Source of the DNA: Pokkaliibacter plantistimulans
GTDB taxonomy: Bacteria > Pseudomonadota > Gammaproteobacteria > Pseudomonadales > Balneatricaceae
Length of the DNA: 60,326 bases
Reading direction: 5' to 3'
Assembly (NCBI RefSeq): GCF_003194385.1
Contig: NZ_LAPT01000086.1
Coordinates: 1-60,326 of the forward strand
Shown: one piece after another, positions 33,240 to 42,280 of the stretch
Layout: every line of letters starts with the position of its first letter
Position numbering within the stretch: position 1 is the stretch's first letter
Notes under the pieces: model-generated
What the model saw: only the letters and a program-made list of their open reading frames with translations
Databases searched by the model: none
Told to the model about the DNA's origin: nothing
Program-made: the position numbers and the translations under genes

Positions 33240-34687
33240 CAGTGTTGACCTCCGTGCTGGCTGGTTGGGGTATGGGGTGCGTTCAGCCCTTCATCCACCG
33301 CCGACAACGGCCGCGCCGGGCGCTGGTTAGGCAGCAGATCATGGTCTTCATCAAGGGTATCGCCCTCGTGCTCGTGGGGCCCCTGAGCGGTCAGCTTGAG
33401 CAAATAACCGATGCCGGTGCCGAAGACCGCCAGATACATCACGACGAACAGCACCAGCGTGGTGGTCAGCGCCATGGCGGAATGATTGGAGACTGCATCC
33501 GCGGTGCGCATCAGGCCATAGACCACCCAGGGCTGACGGCCAATTTCAGTGGTAAACCACCCGGCCAGCACAGCAATCAGGCCGCTTGGCCCCATCAGCA
33601 CGGCAAAGCGCAGAAACAGCCGGTTGCTGTACAGCCGCTCTTTCCGGCGCAGCCACAGCGCCCACAGCCCCAGCGCAAGCATCAGCATGCCGAGGACAAC
33701 CATGATGCGGAAACTCCAGAAAATCACCGTGGCATTGGGGCGATCCTCTTTGGGGAACTCCTTCAGCGCCGGGATCTGACCATTCCAGCTGTGGGTGAGG
33801 ATCAGGCTGCCCAGATGGGGTACCTCGATGGCGAAATGATTTTTCTCCTGCTGCATATCCGGCCAGGCGAACAGGATCAGGGGCACGTCTTCACCGGGCT
33901 TATTTTCCCAGTGGGCTTCGATGGCGGCCAGTTTGGCGGGCTGATGCTCCAGCGTATTGAGACCATGGGCATCGCCAATCAGTATCTGCAGCGGCGCGGT
34001 AAACAGCAGCATCCACATGGCCATGCTGAGCATGGTCCTGACCGGTTCACTGCGATTGCCACGCAGCAGATGCCAGGCCGCCGAAGCACCAACAAACAGC
34101 GCCGTCGACAGAAAGGCGGCCGCCGTCATGTGCGCCAGACGGTAGGGAAAGGACGGATTGAAGATCACCTTCAGCCAGTCGGTCGGCACTACTCGCCCGT
34201 CAAGCACGGCATAGCCCTGCGGCGTCTGCATCCAGCTGTTGGAGGCCAGGATCCAGGTCGCCGAGATCAGCGTGCCGATGGCCACCATCAGGGTGGCGAA
34301 AAAGTGCATGCGCGGGCTGACCTTGTGCCAGCCAAACAGCATCACCCCGAGGAATCCCGCTTCGAGGAAGAAGGCAGTCAGCACTTCATAGGTCAGCAGC
34401 GGGCCGGTGATACTGCCTGCGTAGGAGGAGAAAAAGCTCCAGTTGGTGCCGAACTCATAGGCCATCACCAGACCGGACACCACCCCCATGGCGAAGTTGA
34501 CGGCAAAAATTTTCGACCAGAAATGGTAGAGATCGCGATAAACGCTGTCTTTCTTCCAAAGCCACATCCCTTCCAGCATCGCCAGAAATGACGCCAGCCC
34601 GATGGTGATGGCGGGGAAAATGATATGGAACGAGACGGTAAAACCGAATTGAATCCGCGCCAGATCCAGCGCGCTGATGCTGCTCAT
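33239..34687 (-). CDS. cioA: Cyanide-insensitive quinol oxidase subunit I (CydA/CioA)
   Basis: 482 residues from the ATG at 34687, preceded by GGAGG. The DLARIQFGFTVSFHIIFPA start with the haem-ligand His, YEFGTNWSFFSSYAGSITG, EAGFLGVMLFGWHKV and GWFTTEIGRQPWVVYGLMRT identify CydA. The quinol loop between helices 6 and 7 looks short, as in the CIO subgroup described in Pseudomonas, which would give low cyanide sensitivity. The His/Glu/Asp-rich tail (PHEHEGDTLDEDHDLL) is cytoplasmic. A MocR-type regulator is divergent. Confidence 0.92.
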   Translation of the reverse strand: MSSISALDLARIQFGFTVSFHIIFPAITIGLASFLAMLEGMWLWKKDSVYRDLYHFWSKIFAVNFAMGVVSGLVMAYEFGTNWSFFSSYAGSITGPLLTYEVLTAFFLEAGFLGVMLFGWHKVSPRMHFFATLMVAIGTLISATWILASNSWMQTPQGYAVLDGRVVPTDWLKVIFNPSFPYRLAHMTAAAFLSTALFVGASAAWHLLRGNRSEPVRTMLSMAMWMLLFTAPLQILIGDAHGLNTLEHQPAKLAAIEAHWENKPGEDVPLILFAWPDMQQEKNHFAIEVPHLGSLILTHSWNGQIPALKEFPKEDRPNATVIFWSFRIMVVLGMLMLALGLWALWLRRKERLYSNRLFLRFAVLMGPSGLIAVLAGWFTTEIGRQPWVVYGLMRTADAVSNHSAMALTTTLVLFVVMYLAVFGTGIGYLLKLTAQGPHEHEGDTLDEDHDLLPNQRPARPLSAVDEGLNAPHTPTSQHGGQH

Positions 34688-34971
34688 GGGATCAGCCTCC
34701 CACAGGGGACAACGATAAACCCCTGCACCGGAGGTACCCCACCCGCCTGAGTAAAGCGATAGGTTGTCATGATATTCCTGCCCGATTGACGTCACGCCAT
34801 CCGCACGCGCTGAGCAGCCCACGCTGTCATGCTGCGCAATGGCAAACCAGAAAACGTCATCAGGGTAAGAAATTGGCAAAAATCAGAACAGGTACTGATT
34901 TTCTATTTTTAATAGGAACAGTTTATGGTTTAGTAGCCGCATTCCTTCGACGTACAGCCCGGGCAGCGTTT
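34688..34971. promoter_or_regulatory. Divergent cioA / MocR-type regulator intergenic region
   Basis: This 284-bp region must hold both promoters. An AT-rich stretch (34880-34930, with TTTCTATTTTTAATAGGAAC) gives CTATTTTTAATAG, a 13-bp near-palindrome at 34903-34915 that could bind the regulator or ANR/RNA polymerase. No gene is seen. Confidence 0.35.
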
Positions 34972-36393
34972 ATGGCCAGTAACAGTTTCCGCTATCGGCA
35001 TCTCGCCAACACCTTCAGAGACAGTATTCAACGGGGCATCTGGCTGGCCGGTGACCGGCTGCCTTCAGTGCGGGAGGTCATGAGTGAGCACAACCTGTCA
35101 CGCTCCACCGTGCTACACGCCTATACCCTGCTGGAAGCCGAAGGCCTGATTACCGCGCGCCCGCAGCGCGGCTACTTTGTCAGCGGCCCGACCGCCATGC
35201 CCGACGCCCCGCTGCACAGGACGCCCGTCAGCCAGCCACGGCTGCTAAGCCTGGAGGAAGTTATCAATGATGTGATGATGCAGGGTGCGGCGTTCGATCT
35301 GCTGCCGGAACAAGGCCAGGTCGATGAAGCACCGCTGGAGCTGGAAGCGCTGCATCGCTGTGTGGGCCGGGCACTGCGTCAGCAAAAAGGGCTGCAACAC
35401 CAGTATTACGATGAGCCCGACGGCCTGCCTGCCCTGCGCGATATTCTGGCGCAGCGCCTGCGCAAGCAGGGCTGCCATGTGAATCAGGATGATGTAACGA
35501 TCACCAGCGGCTGCCAGCATGCCCTGCTACTGGCACTGATGAGCTGTACCCGGCCCGGAGATGTGGTGGCCGTCGAAAGCCCCGGCTTTTTCGGCAGCCT
35601 GCAGGTGCTGCAGCAGCTGGGCCTGCAGGTGCTGGAACTGCCCTGCGATCCGCTGAGCGGGCTTGATCTCGACAGTCTGGAGCAGGCGCTCAGGCAATGG
35701 CCGATAAAGGCCATGGTCGTTACCCCCACCTATGCCACGCCCACCGGCAGCTGCATGCCTGCCGATCAGCGCTTGCGGCTGATCCGCATGGCTCGCCAGC
35801 ACAGCATGGTGCTGATCGAAGACCACATCTATGGCGAGATGGGCCTCAATGCCAGCCCTCCCGCTCCCCTGTTTGCCCGTGATCCGGACAACGTCATTCT
35901 TTGCAGCTCCTTTTCCAAAAGCCTGTCCCGTGACCTGCGGGTGGGCTGGGTCGTCAACCGCAAACGCCACGGTGAATTTAGCCGCCTGAAGCGCATCACC
36001 ACGCTGGCCAACAGCCGGTTTATTCAGCAGGGGCTGGTGGACTTCATCCAGAACGGTGATTACGACCGCCATCTGCGGCGCTATCTGCAGCGCCTCCGTC
36101 ATCAGCGCAACGGTCTGGCGGAACTGCTTGGCAGCGTCTTCCCCGGCTGCAGTTTTACCCTGCCCGAGGGCGGGTTGTGCCTGTGGCTGGCCCTGCCGGA
36201 ACACACCGACACCATGGCGATCTACGCCACGGCGCGACAACAGGGCGTGGTCATCACACCGGGTGCCATGTTTACCACCCAGCCTGATCTTTACCGTCAC
36301 TATCTGCGCCTGAGCTTTGCCCATCCGTGGAATCAGCACCGCCGTCAGGCGCTGCAGACGGTGGCCAGACTGGTCGCTGGCCAACACAACTGA
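34972..36393 (+). CDS. MocR/PdxR-type GntR regulator with aminotransferase domain
   Basis: 473 residues from ATG 34972. The N-terminal GntR winged helix is YRHLANTFRDSIQRGIWLAG, DRLPSVREVMSEHNLSRSTV (about 7-46) and the LEAEGLITARPQRGYFV wing. A fold-type I aminotransferase domain follows (about 110-465), with HQYYDEPDGLPALRDILAQ, VTITSGCQHALLLAL, VVTPTYATPTGSCM and the PLP lysine in CSSFSKSLSRDLRVGWV. Such proteins sense PLP-linked ligands. It is divergent from cioAB, which suggests control of the oxidase genes or of itself; neither is proven. Confidence 0.9.
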   Translation: MASNSFRYRHLANTFRDSIQRGIWLAGDRLPSVREVMSEHNLSRSTVLHAYTLLEAEGLITARPQRGYFVSGPTAMPDAPLHRTPVSQPRLLSLEEVINDVMMQGAAFDLLPEQGQVDEAPLELEALHRCVGRALRQQKGLQHQYYDEPDGLPALRDILAQRLRKQGCHVNQDDVTITSGCQHALLLALMSCTRPGDVVAVESPGFFGSLQVLQQLGLQVLELPCDPLSGLDLDSLEQALRQWPIKAMVVTPTYATPTGSCMPADQRLRLIRMARQHSMVLIEDHIYGEMGLNASPPAPLFARDPDNVILCSSFSKSLSRDLRVGWVVNRKRHGEFSRLKRITTLANSRFIQQGLVDFIQNGDYDRHLRRYLQRLRHQRNGLAELLGSVFPGCSFTLPEGGLCLWLALPEHTDTMAIYATARQQGVVITPGAMFTTQPDLYRHYLRLSFAHPWNQHRRQALQTVARLVAGQHN

Positions 36394-36483
36394 TCTCATT
36401 ATTTTTCGGAAAACTGTAACTGCTCCCATTTTTTCTGACCGCTACAGTGGAGACACGTTCTTACCGCGGACAGGGGAGCAGCC

Positions 36484-38190
36484 ATGTACCAATACGATAA
36501 ATACGACCGCGCGCTGGTAAGCGAACGGGTCGAACAGTTTCGCGACCAGATTGACCGCTTTCGCAGCGGCGCGCTGAGCGAAGAAGAGTTTTTGCCGCTG
36601 CGCCTGCAGAACGGCCTCTATCTGCAGCGCCATGCCTATATGCTGCGCGTGGCTATTCCCTATGGCACCCTGTCGTCCCGGCAGCTGCGCGCCCTCGCTA
36701 CCATCGCCCGTCATTACGACCGCGGCTATGGCCATTTCACCACCCGGCAGAACATCCAGTTCAACTGGATCGAGCTGGATCAGGTTGCCGATATTCTGGC
36801 GCGGCTGGCCGAAGTCGATATGCATGCCATCCAGACGTCTGGCAACTGCGTACGCAATATCACCACCGAGGCCTTTGCCGGGGTCGCCGCTGATGAGTAT
36901 CTCGACCCGCGTCCGCTGGCAGAAATTCTGCGCCAGTGGTCGACGGTCAACCCGGAATTCCTCTACCTGCCGCGCAAATTCAAGATTGCCATCAACGCCG
37001 CCGAGCAGGATCGTGCCGCCATCCAGATGCATGATGTCGGTATCTACCTGTATCGCGATCAGCACGAGGCCATGAAGCTGCGCATCATGGTCGGCGGTGG
37101 TCTTGGCCGTACCCCGATGCTCAGCCAGCAGATTCGTGACGATCTGCCCTGGCAGCATCTGCTGTCTTATGTTGAGGCGATCCTGCGGGTGTATAACCGC
37201 CATGGCCGTCGTGACAACAAGTACAAGGCGCGCATCAAGATTCTGGTCAAGGCACTGGGGATGGAGGCTTTTGCCCGTGAGGTGGAAGCCGAATGGCAAC
37301 ATATCAAGGATGGCCCAGCTGAACTGACCGACGCGGAATATCAGCGCGTGGCTGCCACCTTCCGGCCACCGGCGTACCAGCAGCTGCCCGCAACCGATAT
37401 CCACTACGGCACAGCGCTGAGCCGCGACCGTGATTTCTCGCTGTGGGTCAGCCGTAACGTCAAAGCCCATCAGCGCGCGGGCTATGCCTCGGTTATTCTT
37501 TCCACCAAACCCGGTATTGCCTCACCACCGGGTGATGTCACCGACGGGCAGATGGAAGCGGTGGCCGACCTTGCCGACCAGTACGGCTTTGGCGAGATCC
37601 GTATCGCCCATGAACAGAATCTGGTCCTGCCGGACATTCGCAAAAGTGACCTCTATGCACTCTGGCTGGAGCTGGGCAAGGTCGGCCTCGACAGCCCCAA
37701 TGCCGGGCTGCTGACCGACATTATCTCCTGCCCCGGCGGCGACTATTGCGCGCTTGCTCTCACCCGCTCCATTCCGGTGGCACAGGCCATTCAGCAGCGT
37801 TTCGACAACCTCGATTACCTGCATGATCTGGGCGACATCAATCTCAATATCTCGGGCTGCATGAACGCCTGTGGCCATCACCACATTGGCAACATCGGCA
37901 TTCTCGGGCTGGAGAAGAATGGCGGCGAGTGGTACCAAATCACCATTGGCGGTGCTCAGGGCAATGACGCTGCCATCGGTAAGATCATCGGCCCGGCAGT
38001 CAGTGCGGATGATGTGCCCGATGTTATCGACAGGCTGGTCAGCACCTATGTGGACTATCGCGAGGGCGACGAGCTGTTCGTGGATACCGTACGTCGCCTC
38101 GGTCTGGCGCCATTCAAGGAGCGCGTCTATGGCCATGCCAGCGGCCATCCGGCCGGTGACACTGCAACTGCACGCGAGGTCACGCCATGA
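36484..38190 (+). CDS. cysI: Sulfite/nitrite reductase haemoprotein (CysI-like, DUF934-linked)
   Basis: 568 residues. Two ferrite-reductase half-domains and two sirohaem/4Fe-4S domains are visible. The cluster cysteines are in ISCPGGDYCALA and NISGCMNACGHHH. RLQNGLYLQRHAYMLRVAIP, GYGHFTTRQNIQFNW and SGNCVRNIT carry the sirohaem and substrate-binding basic residues. It reduces sulfite to sulfide in the cytoplasm. The close link (4-bp overlap) to a DUF934 gene is the arrangement of the alternative assimilatory CysI2-type enzyme in Proteobacteria. No flavoprotein CysJ is nearby. Confidence 0.92.
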   Translation: MYQYDKYDRALVSERVEQFRDQIDRFRSGALSEEEFLPLRLQNGLYLQRHAYMLRVAIPYGTLSSRQLRALATIARHYDRGYGHFTTRQNIQFNWIELDQVADILARLAEVDMHAIQTSGNCVRNITTEAFAGVAADEYLDPRPLAEILRQWSTVNPEFLYLPRKFKIAINAAEQDRAAIQMHDVGIYLYRDQHEAMKLRIMVGGGLGRTPMLSQQIRDDLPWQHLLSYVEAILRVYNRHGRRDNKYKARIKILVKALGMEAFAREVEAEWQHIKDGPAELTDAEYQRVAATFRPPAYQQLPATDIHYGTALSRDRDFSLWVSRNVKAHQRAGYASVILSTKPGIASPPGDVTDGQMEAVADLADQYGFGEIRIAHEQNLVLPDIRKSDLYALWLELGKVGLDSPNAGLLTDIISCPGGDYCALALTRSIPVAQAIQQRFDNLDYLHDLGDINLNISGCMNACGHHHIGNIGILGLEKNGGEWYQITIGGAQGNDAAIGKIIGPAVSADDVPDVIDRLVSTYVDYREGDELFVDTVRRLGLAPFKERVYGHASGHPAGDTATAREVTP

Positions 38191-38759
38191 AGAATCTGAT
38201 CCGCCTGCATCAGGGCAAGGCGCTGTTGGTGGCTGACGATCCGTGGCTGCTGATCCGCAACCGTAGTGAGGCAGAAAGCGCCATCGGGGCGGGTGAACGG
38301 CACCTGCTGCTGCCACGGGGTGACTGGCTTGAGCTGCAGCCTGACAGCGTGCTGCAGGGTAAGGCCATTAGTGACTACGGCCTCTGGCTGGCAGCCGATG
38401 ACGAGCCGGAGCAGCTGCAACCCTGGCTCGCCGTACTGCCGCTGATTGCACTCGACTTCCCTTCCTTTCGCGATGGCAGGGCTTACAGCCACGCCTACAT
38501 GCTGCGCACCCGCCTTGGCTGGCAGGGCGAGCTGCGCGCCGTGGGTGATGTGCTGCGCGATCAGCTCAGCCATATGCGCCACTGCGGCATGGATGCCTTT
38601 GCCATACGTGAAGACAAGTCTGCGGCGGAGGCGCTGCCGGGTCTGAACGGTATCAGCGTGCTGTATGGCCGTTCGGTCAGCCAGCCGGTGCCCCTGTTCA
38701 GGCGGCGGAATAACGCCGACAACGATGCAGAGCAGGATGCCCCTCATGCCGGTTGTTAG
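38187..38759 (+). CDS. DUF934 family protein, sulfite-reductase partner
   Basis: 190 residues. PLIALDFPSFRDGRAYSHAY, LRTRLGWQGELRAVGDVLRD and QLSHMRHCGMDAF are the typical DUF934 blocks. Family members are nearly always encoded after this CysI type and are thought to be a small reductase partner or assembly factor, with no firm function. The start overlaps the cysI stop (ATGA). The conserved cysteine C132 (RHCGMD) is present. Its 3' end overlaps the LrgA-like gene by 14 bp, an unusual continuation of the operon. Confidence 0.9.
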   Translation: MKNLIRLHQGKALLVADDPWLLIRNRSEAESAIGAGERHLLLPRGDWLELQPDSVLQGKAISDYGLWLAADDEPEQLQPWLAVLPLIALDFPSFRDGRAYSHAYMLRTRLGWQGELRAVGDVLRDQLSHMRHCGMDAFAIREDKSAAEALPGLNGISVLYGRSVSQPVPLFRRRNNADNDAEQDAPHAGC

Positions 38760-39102
38760 CGGATTACTGGGGCTGCTGGGCTTTCAGCTGCTCGGCACGG
38801 TGATCAGCAACCTGCTGCTTCCTTCCCTCCCCGGCCCGATATTCGGGCTGGCTTTTTGTCTGGGCTTTCTCTGTCTGGCTGGTGAGTCGCTTACTCGCCC
38901 GCTGGAAGCCGCTGCCAAAACCCTGCTCAGCTATCTGCCGCTACTGATGATCCCGCCTGCTGTCGGCCTGATGGATAACGTTGACACCCTGCAAGACAAC
39001 CTACTGCCGATCAGCGCCGCCCTGCTCGGTTCACTACTGATCACCGTACCGGTCTGCGGCTGGCTGATGCAGCGGCTGATCAGGGCGGGCAAGCAGCCAT
39101 GA
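38746..39102 (+). CDS. CidA/LrgA family holin-like membrane protein
   Basis: 118 residues from ATG 38746, with AGGA at suitable distance; ATG 38737 is an alternative. Four helices are visible, with the family motif LPGPIFGLAFCLGFLCLAGE (about 26-45), the conserved P-G-x-I-x-G-L pattern. LLSYLPLLMIPPAVGLM is the next signature. CidA/LrgA proteins form small membrane channels linked to murein hydrolase export or to metabolite (pyruvate, glycolate) transport with their LrgB partner, encoded next with a 4-bp overlap. It overlaps the DUF934 gene by 14 bp. Confidence 0.9.
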   Translation: MPVVSGLLGLLGFQLLGTVISNLLLPSLPGPIFGLAFCLGFLCLAGESLTRPLEAAAKTLLSYLPLLMIPPAVGLMDNVDTLQDNLLPISAALLGSLLITVPVCGWLMQRLIRAGKQP

Positions 39103-39800
39103 CCGACGCCCTGACATCACTCAGCCAGCATCCGCTGTTTTCGGTGACCGTCACCGTTTCAGCGTTCCTGCTGGCGATGTGGCTGTACCGTCGCAGCCAG
39201 TGGATCATGCTGCAACCGGTACTGGTCGGCACCTTGCTGACCATCGTTCTGCTCAGGCTGTGCAAAGTGGACTATGCGACCTATCACCAGCAGTCAGCCC
39301 TACTCTGGTTACTACTCGGCCCCGCCACCGTGGCGCTGGCAGTACCGCTTTATCATGGCTTGCCCCGTATTCGCAGCCTGCTGCTGCCCACCATGCTGAC
39401 CCTGAGCGTCGGCACCGTGATGATGCTGGGCCTGACCATTGCGCTGGCACGGCTGTTAGGTGCAGACACCGCCCTGACCATGTCACTGGCGCCCAAATCC
39501 GTCACCTCCCCGGTGGCCATACTGCTCTCGGCACAGACAGGCGGTATCGCCTCCCTGACCGCCACCTTCGTCATGATCACCGGCGTACTGGGCGCCATGA
39601 CGGGCCCCGGCCTGCTGACCTACTGTGGCGTCACTCTGCCAGCCGCACGAGGGCTGATGCTGGGCATGAGCGCCCATGCAGTCGGGACGTTACAGGCACT
39701 GAAGGAAGATGCAGAAACAGGCGCCTTTGCCGCGCTGGGCATGAGCCTGACCGGCGTGCTGACCGCGTTACTGTACGGGTTATGGGGGACGTTGCGTTGA
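39099..39800 (+). CDS. lrgB: LrgB/CidB family membrane protein
   Basis: 233 residues with about seven helices. Conserved stretches are LLGPATVALAVPLYHGLPRI, LAPKSVTSPVAILLSAQTGG (the P-K-S-V-T-x-P signature) and GMSAHAVGTLQALKED. It works with the upstream LrgA-like protein in the inner membrane, as an antiholin-like pair or an organic-acid exporter; plant and Bacillus homologues move glycolate or pyruvate (established knowledge). Its ATG overlaps the previous stop by 4 bp. A fragment of the 219-bp repeat follows its stop. Confidence 0.92.
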   Translation: MTDALTSLSQHPLFSVTVTVSAFLLAMWLYRRSQWIMLQPVLVGTLLTIVLLRLCKVDYATYHQQSALLWLLLGPATVALAVPLYHGLPRIRSLLLPTMLTLSVGTVMMLGLTIALARLLGADTALTMSLAPKSVTSPVAILLSAQTGGIASLTATFVMITGVLGAMTGPGLLTYCGVTLPAARGLMLGMSAHAVGTLQALKEDAETGAFAALGMSLTGVLTALLYGLWGTLR

Positions 39801-39803
39801 CGC

Positions 39804-39842
39804 GGTATTCGGTAACGCAGATCGATTTTCTACAACCTGCTA
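39804..39842. repeat. One-end fragment of the terminal-inverted-repeat element
   Basis: This 39-bp stretch matches the reverse complement of the left end of the element at 60076-60294 at about 34 of 39 positions (GGTATTCGG-T/C-AACGCAGAT, then GATTTTC and ACCTG). Only one end is present. It directly follows lrgB. Confidence 0.65.
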
Positions 39843-40067
39843 AACAATCAAAGCACAGGAAGGCATAGACCAGTCCGCAGTCTGCATACAGATTTTGTCG
39901 CCTACAGAGTCCAGCTGACCGTATAAGGTCATTTTCTCGCCACCTCCCTGAATCAAACCGATACGATGGCGCTTACCGACATGCTTGCCAGCCCATTCGA
40001 ACCCAACGGTAACTTTGACTTCGTCAGTTTCGGGCTGCATTTCGCGTGGAGTTTCCGGAATTTTCAC
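39840..40067 (-). CDS. Small hypothetical protein, doubtful
   Basis: 75 codons from a GTG at 40067, no good ribosome site. The peptide has an alternating beta-like pattern (VKVTVGFEWAGKHVGKRHRI, then GLIQGGGEKMTLYGQL) and ends inside the repeat fragment, so the original 3' end may have been replaced by the insertion. I do not recognise it. The gap 39801-40120 otherwise holds nothing clear. Confidence 0.25.
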   Translation of the reverse strand: MKIPETPREMQPETDEVKVTVGFEWAGKHVGKRHRIGLIQGGGEKMTLYGQLDSVGDKICMQTADWSMPSCALIV

Positions 40068-40120
40068 GTGTTGATCTTTAGTTGATTACTGGGCCCGCTG
40101 AGTGATTGCCACTGTCACCA

Positions 40121-40954
40121 TCACCCGGTCACTGAGGAAGTCTGGTTTTGTTCCAGCCAGTGGCCAATAGCCCGCAGTACCGGGCCTTCCTTCTCCCGAT
40201 GGGGGACATGCCCGCAGTCATGCAACTCCACCAGCGTCGCTGCAGCGGCCACACGACTGACGATACGCTCGGGATGCAGCAGGCTGCCGTATTCATCCTT
40301 CTCGCCATGAATCGATAGTGTGGGGCAGCGTACCTGAGGGAGCACCTGATCCAGACTCCAGTCGGCGAAATCCTCAGACGTCCAGGTGTTGATCCAGGAA
40401 TCCAGCACCCAGCGGGCCTTACCGCCGTGGTACCTCTCCAGCTTTTCCAGTTGCCCCGGCTGGGCAAACAGCTGCTGCGCATCGCGAATACCATCCAGCA
40501 CCTGCTGCTCCACAAAGGTCATGGTGGCAATCGTGATCAACCCCTCACAACGCTCTGCACAGGCTGCGGCAATATTGACGGCCATGCAGCCGCCCACACT
40601 GTGGCCTAGCACGATAAAGCGCTCGATCTGCAGATGCTTTACAACAGCAGCGAAGCTGGTTGTCACTTCACGTTCAATAAAGTCCAGCGGCAAGGCACCG
40701 GGATAGCGGTCTGACAAGCCAAAGCCCAGGCGGTCATAGGCGATAACCCGACGCTGTGTAGCCTCAGCCAGATGCGCCGGAAACTCACGCCACAACGCGA
40801 CGCTACCAAGGGAGTCATGCAGCAGAATAATGGGTGCCAGTGCCGAGTCAGCATCGGCGACGCTCCAACACCTCGCCGAAATGTTGCCGTCAGCTGAGAG
40901 GATGTCGATATCCAGAACCTCTGTTGCACTGCTGGGTATCACATGTTGAGACAC
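40121..40954 (-). CDS. Alpha/beta hydrolase
   Basis: 277 residues. The canonical elements are present: an oxyanion strand (PIILLHDSLGSVALWREFP, with H-D-S-L-G where H-G is usual), YDRLGFGLSDRYPG, the nucleophile elbow GHSVGGCMAV (Ser near 118), IHGEKDEYG with the acid, and the catalytic His in DCGHVPHREKEG. This type resembles 3-oxoadipate-enol-lactonase and MhpC-like hydrolases. The substrate is unknown, and the gene stands alone between a doubtful ORF and a hypothetical gene on the same strand. Confidence 0.88.
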   Translation of the reverse strand: MSQHVIPSSATEVLDIDILSADGNISARCWSVADADSALAPIILLHDSLGSVALWREFPAHLAEATQRRVIAYDRLGFGLSDRYPGALPLDFIEREVTTSFAAVVKHLQIERFIVLGHSVGGCMAVNIAAACAERCEGLITIATMTFVEQQVLDGIRDAQQLFAQPGQLEKLERYHGGKARWVLDSWINTWTSEDFADWSLDQVLPQVRCPTLSIHGEKDEYGSLLHPERIVSRVAAAATLVELHDCGHVPHREKEGPVLRAIGHWLEQNQTSSVTG

Positions 40955-41102
40955 GCGGTTGGCTCCTTATTGTTGGCTTCGGCAAGCATATAGGTGCAAA
41001 ACAACGGCTGGACAATAGCGACCAAGACAGCACCAGCCGTTCATGCCAACCGGCAGATCAGGGAACATAACGAAATCCGGCTCGTTGTTGCGACTCCCGC
41101 TG

Positions 41103-41441
41103 CTAAAGCAAAGACACTGCCTCACTCAGCGTGACATTGCGGCAGGCATTCCAGTCGGTATGGTGAAAAAGGCTGTAGCGAACAGGGCCGTCGGACGCTT
41201 CCGAGGCAATAAAGATCTGCATGATTTTATGACCCGCTTCATACACATCCAGCCCGATGGCATCGGGTGCATCATCAATCAGCAGAAACTCACCGTGCTG
41301 CCAGTACCCGGCAGCCAGAGCGCAGTGAACCAGCTGCAGCAGGGAGCCATGTTCAAAGGCAAGCTGGCTAAAGTTATCTACCCCCTCCAGATGAGCGGGT
41401 AGTTGCCATTGGAGTACGTCGATTGCCTTGATCAAATCCAT
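41103..41441 (-). CDS. Hypothetical protein
   Basis: 112 residues with a GAAGG ribosome site before the ATG. I do not recognise the family. The sequence is mixed alpha/beta (QLAFEHGSLLQLVHCALAAG, FLLIDDAPDAIGLDVYEAG, MQIFIASEASDGPVRYSLFH) without a signal peptide or membrane segment. It lies on the same strand as, and upstream of, the alpha/beta hydrolase gene. Confidence 0.6.
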   Translation of the reverse strand: MDLIKAIDVLQWQLPAHLEGVDNFSQLAFEHGSLLQLVHCALAAGYWQHGEFLLIDDAPDAIGLDVYEAGHKIMQIFIASEASDGPVRYSLFHHTDWNACRNVTLSEAVSLL

Positions 41442-41599
41442 ATCTGCCTTCTCTCTGGCTTATATGCCTCTGGGCTGAAAATATCGAGCCGATAGCACAA
41501 AAGAGCGTTTTGCCTGGTTTCTGAAATAGGTAAATTATTCAGCCTGACACTAGTTCAATAGGTTGCTCATCCCTGAAGTCCGCACAAAAGGATAACGGA

Positions 41600-42121
41600 A
41601 TGGAAATAGCCATCTCCATCGACGTCGCCCGGGATAACGCCAGAAGGCCAGAGCCTGACCATCTGCATTTTGCAGCAATGGAGTACTACTTTCTGATACT
41701 CAATCGCTCGTTCGAGATCATCATCACTGCAGAAGGCATCTACGGCAGCCTGCTGGGTGGCATGATCTCCGCGCACCAACCCAGTGTTGCCCGAGCCTCT
41801 AAAACAGGGAATGGCTATGATCTTTTCTCTGAACAGCAGATTGATAGAGCCCGATGGTTCAGTATTGATGATGCCGACTTTCTCACATCACACCCCCAGA
41901 ATTTCCACTATCAGAAAAGTACCATTGCCAGTCTCAGCTATGACGCCAGCAAAAAATGGGGGATGGGGCCGGTGGTTCATTCCGGAAAGCTCTACATCAA
42001 CACGCTGGACGGGAAGAAACGCCAACTCATTCCTTTAGGTACTCTGGCTATGCCAATGGTGCTGAGCCGACTACAGCAGTTGGGATATGCCGTTTGCACA
42101 CATAACGGCTTTGTTGCATAA
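41600..42121 (+). CDS. Hypothetical protein with 3' end altered by IS-derived insertion
   Basis: 173 residues; family not recognised. Internal stretches include MEYYFLILNRSFEIIITAEG, FSEQQIDRARWFSIDDADFL and GPVVHSGKLYINTLDGKKRQ. The reading frame runs into the IS-derived element at 42107. The last four codons (GFVA) and the stop come from the insertion. If the element and one target duplicate are removed, the frame would end THN-stop, so the change is only a short C-terminal extension. The gene is somewhat more AT-rich than its neighbours. Confidence 0.6.
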   Translation: MEIAISIDVARDNARRPEPDHLHFAAMEYYFLILNRSFEIIITAEGIYGSLLGGMISAHQPSVARASKTGNGYDLFSEQQIDRARWFSIDDADFLTSHPQNFHYQKSTIASLSYDASKKWGMGPVVHSGKLYINTLDGKKRQLIPLGTLAMPMVLSRLQQLGYAVCTHNGFVA

Positions 42122-42280
42122 AAGGTCATGTCCCGGTCCAGCCAGATCATCAATGACCCACGCGCTTTGAGCGCGGCGTTGTAGAACTTCCAGTTCGTTG
42201 TCTTGTACTTCGGGGAGGCAGGCTTGTTCATGCCTTCATTCTACTGCAGGGGAACCCGTTCCGATTTGCGCAACAAAGCC
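42107..42280 (-). mobile_element. IS903-like (IS5 family) deletion derivative, 174 bp
   Basis: The ends are GGCTTTGTTGCATAAAAGG and, on the other strand, GGCTTTGTTGCGCAAATCGG, forming terminal inverted repeats. Flanking 9-bp sequences ACACATAAC (42098-42106) and ACCCATAAC (42281-42289) differ at one base and look like the target duplication. Inside is the transposase start (MNKPASPKYKTTNWKFYNAA, then RGSLMIWLDRDM), which jumps directly to the other end. It is a non-autonomous, MITE-like relic. Confidence 0.85.

Noticed and set aside
33242-34591. 449-codon open frame opposite cioA
   Set aside because: The peptide is rich in Gln, His and Arg, without any known fold, and mirrors the coding bias of cioA on the other strand.
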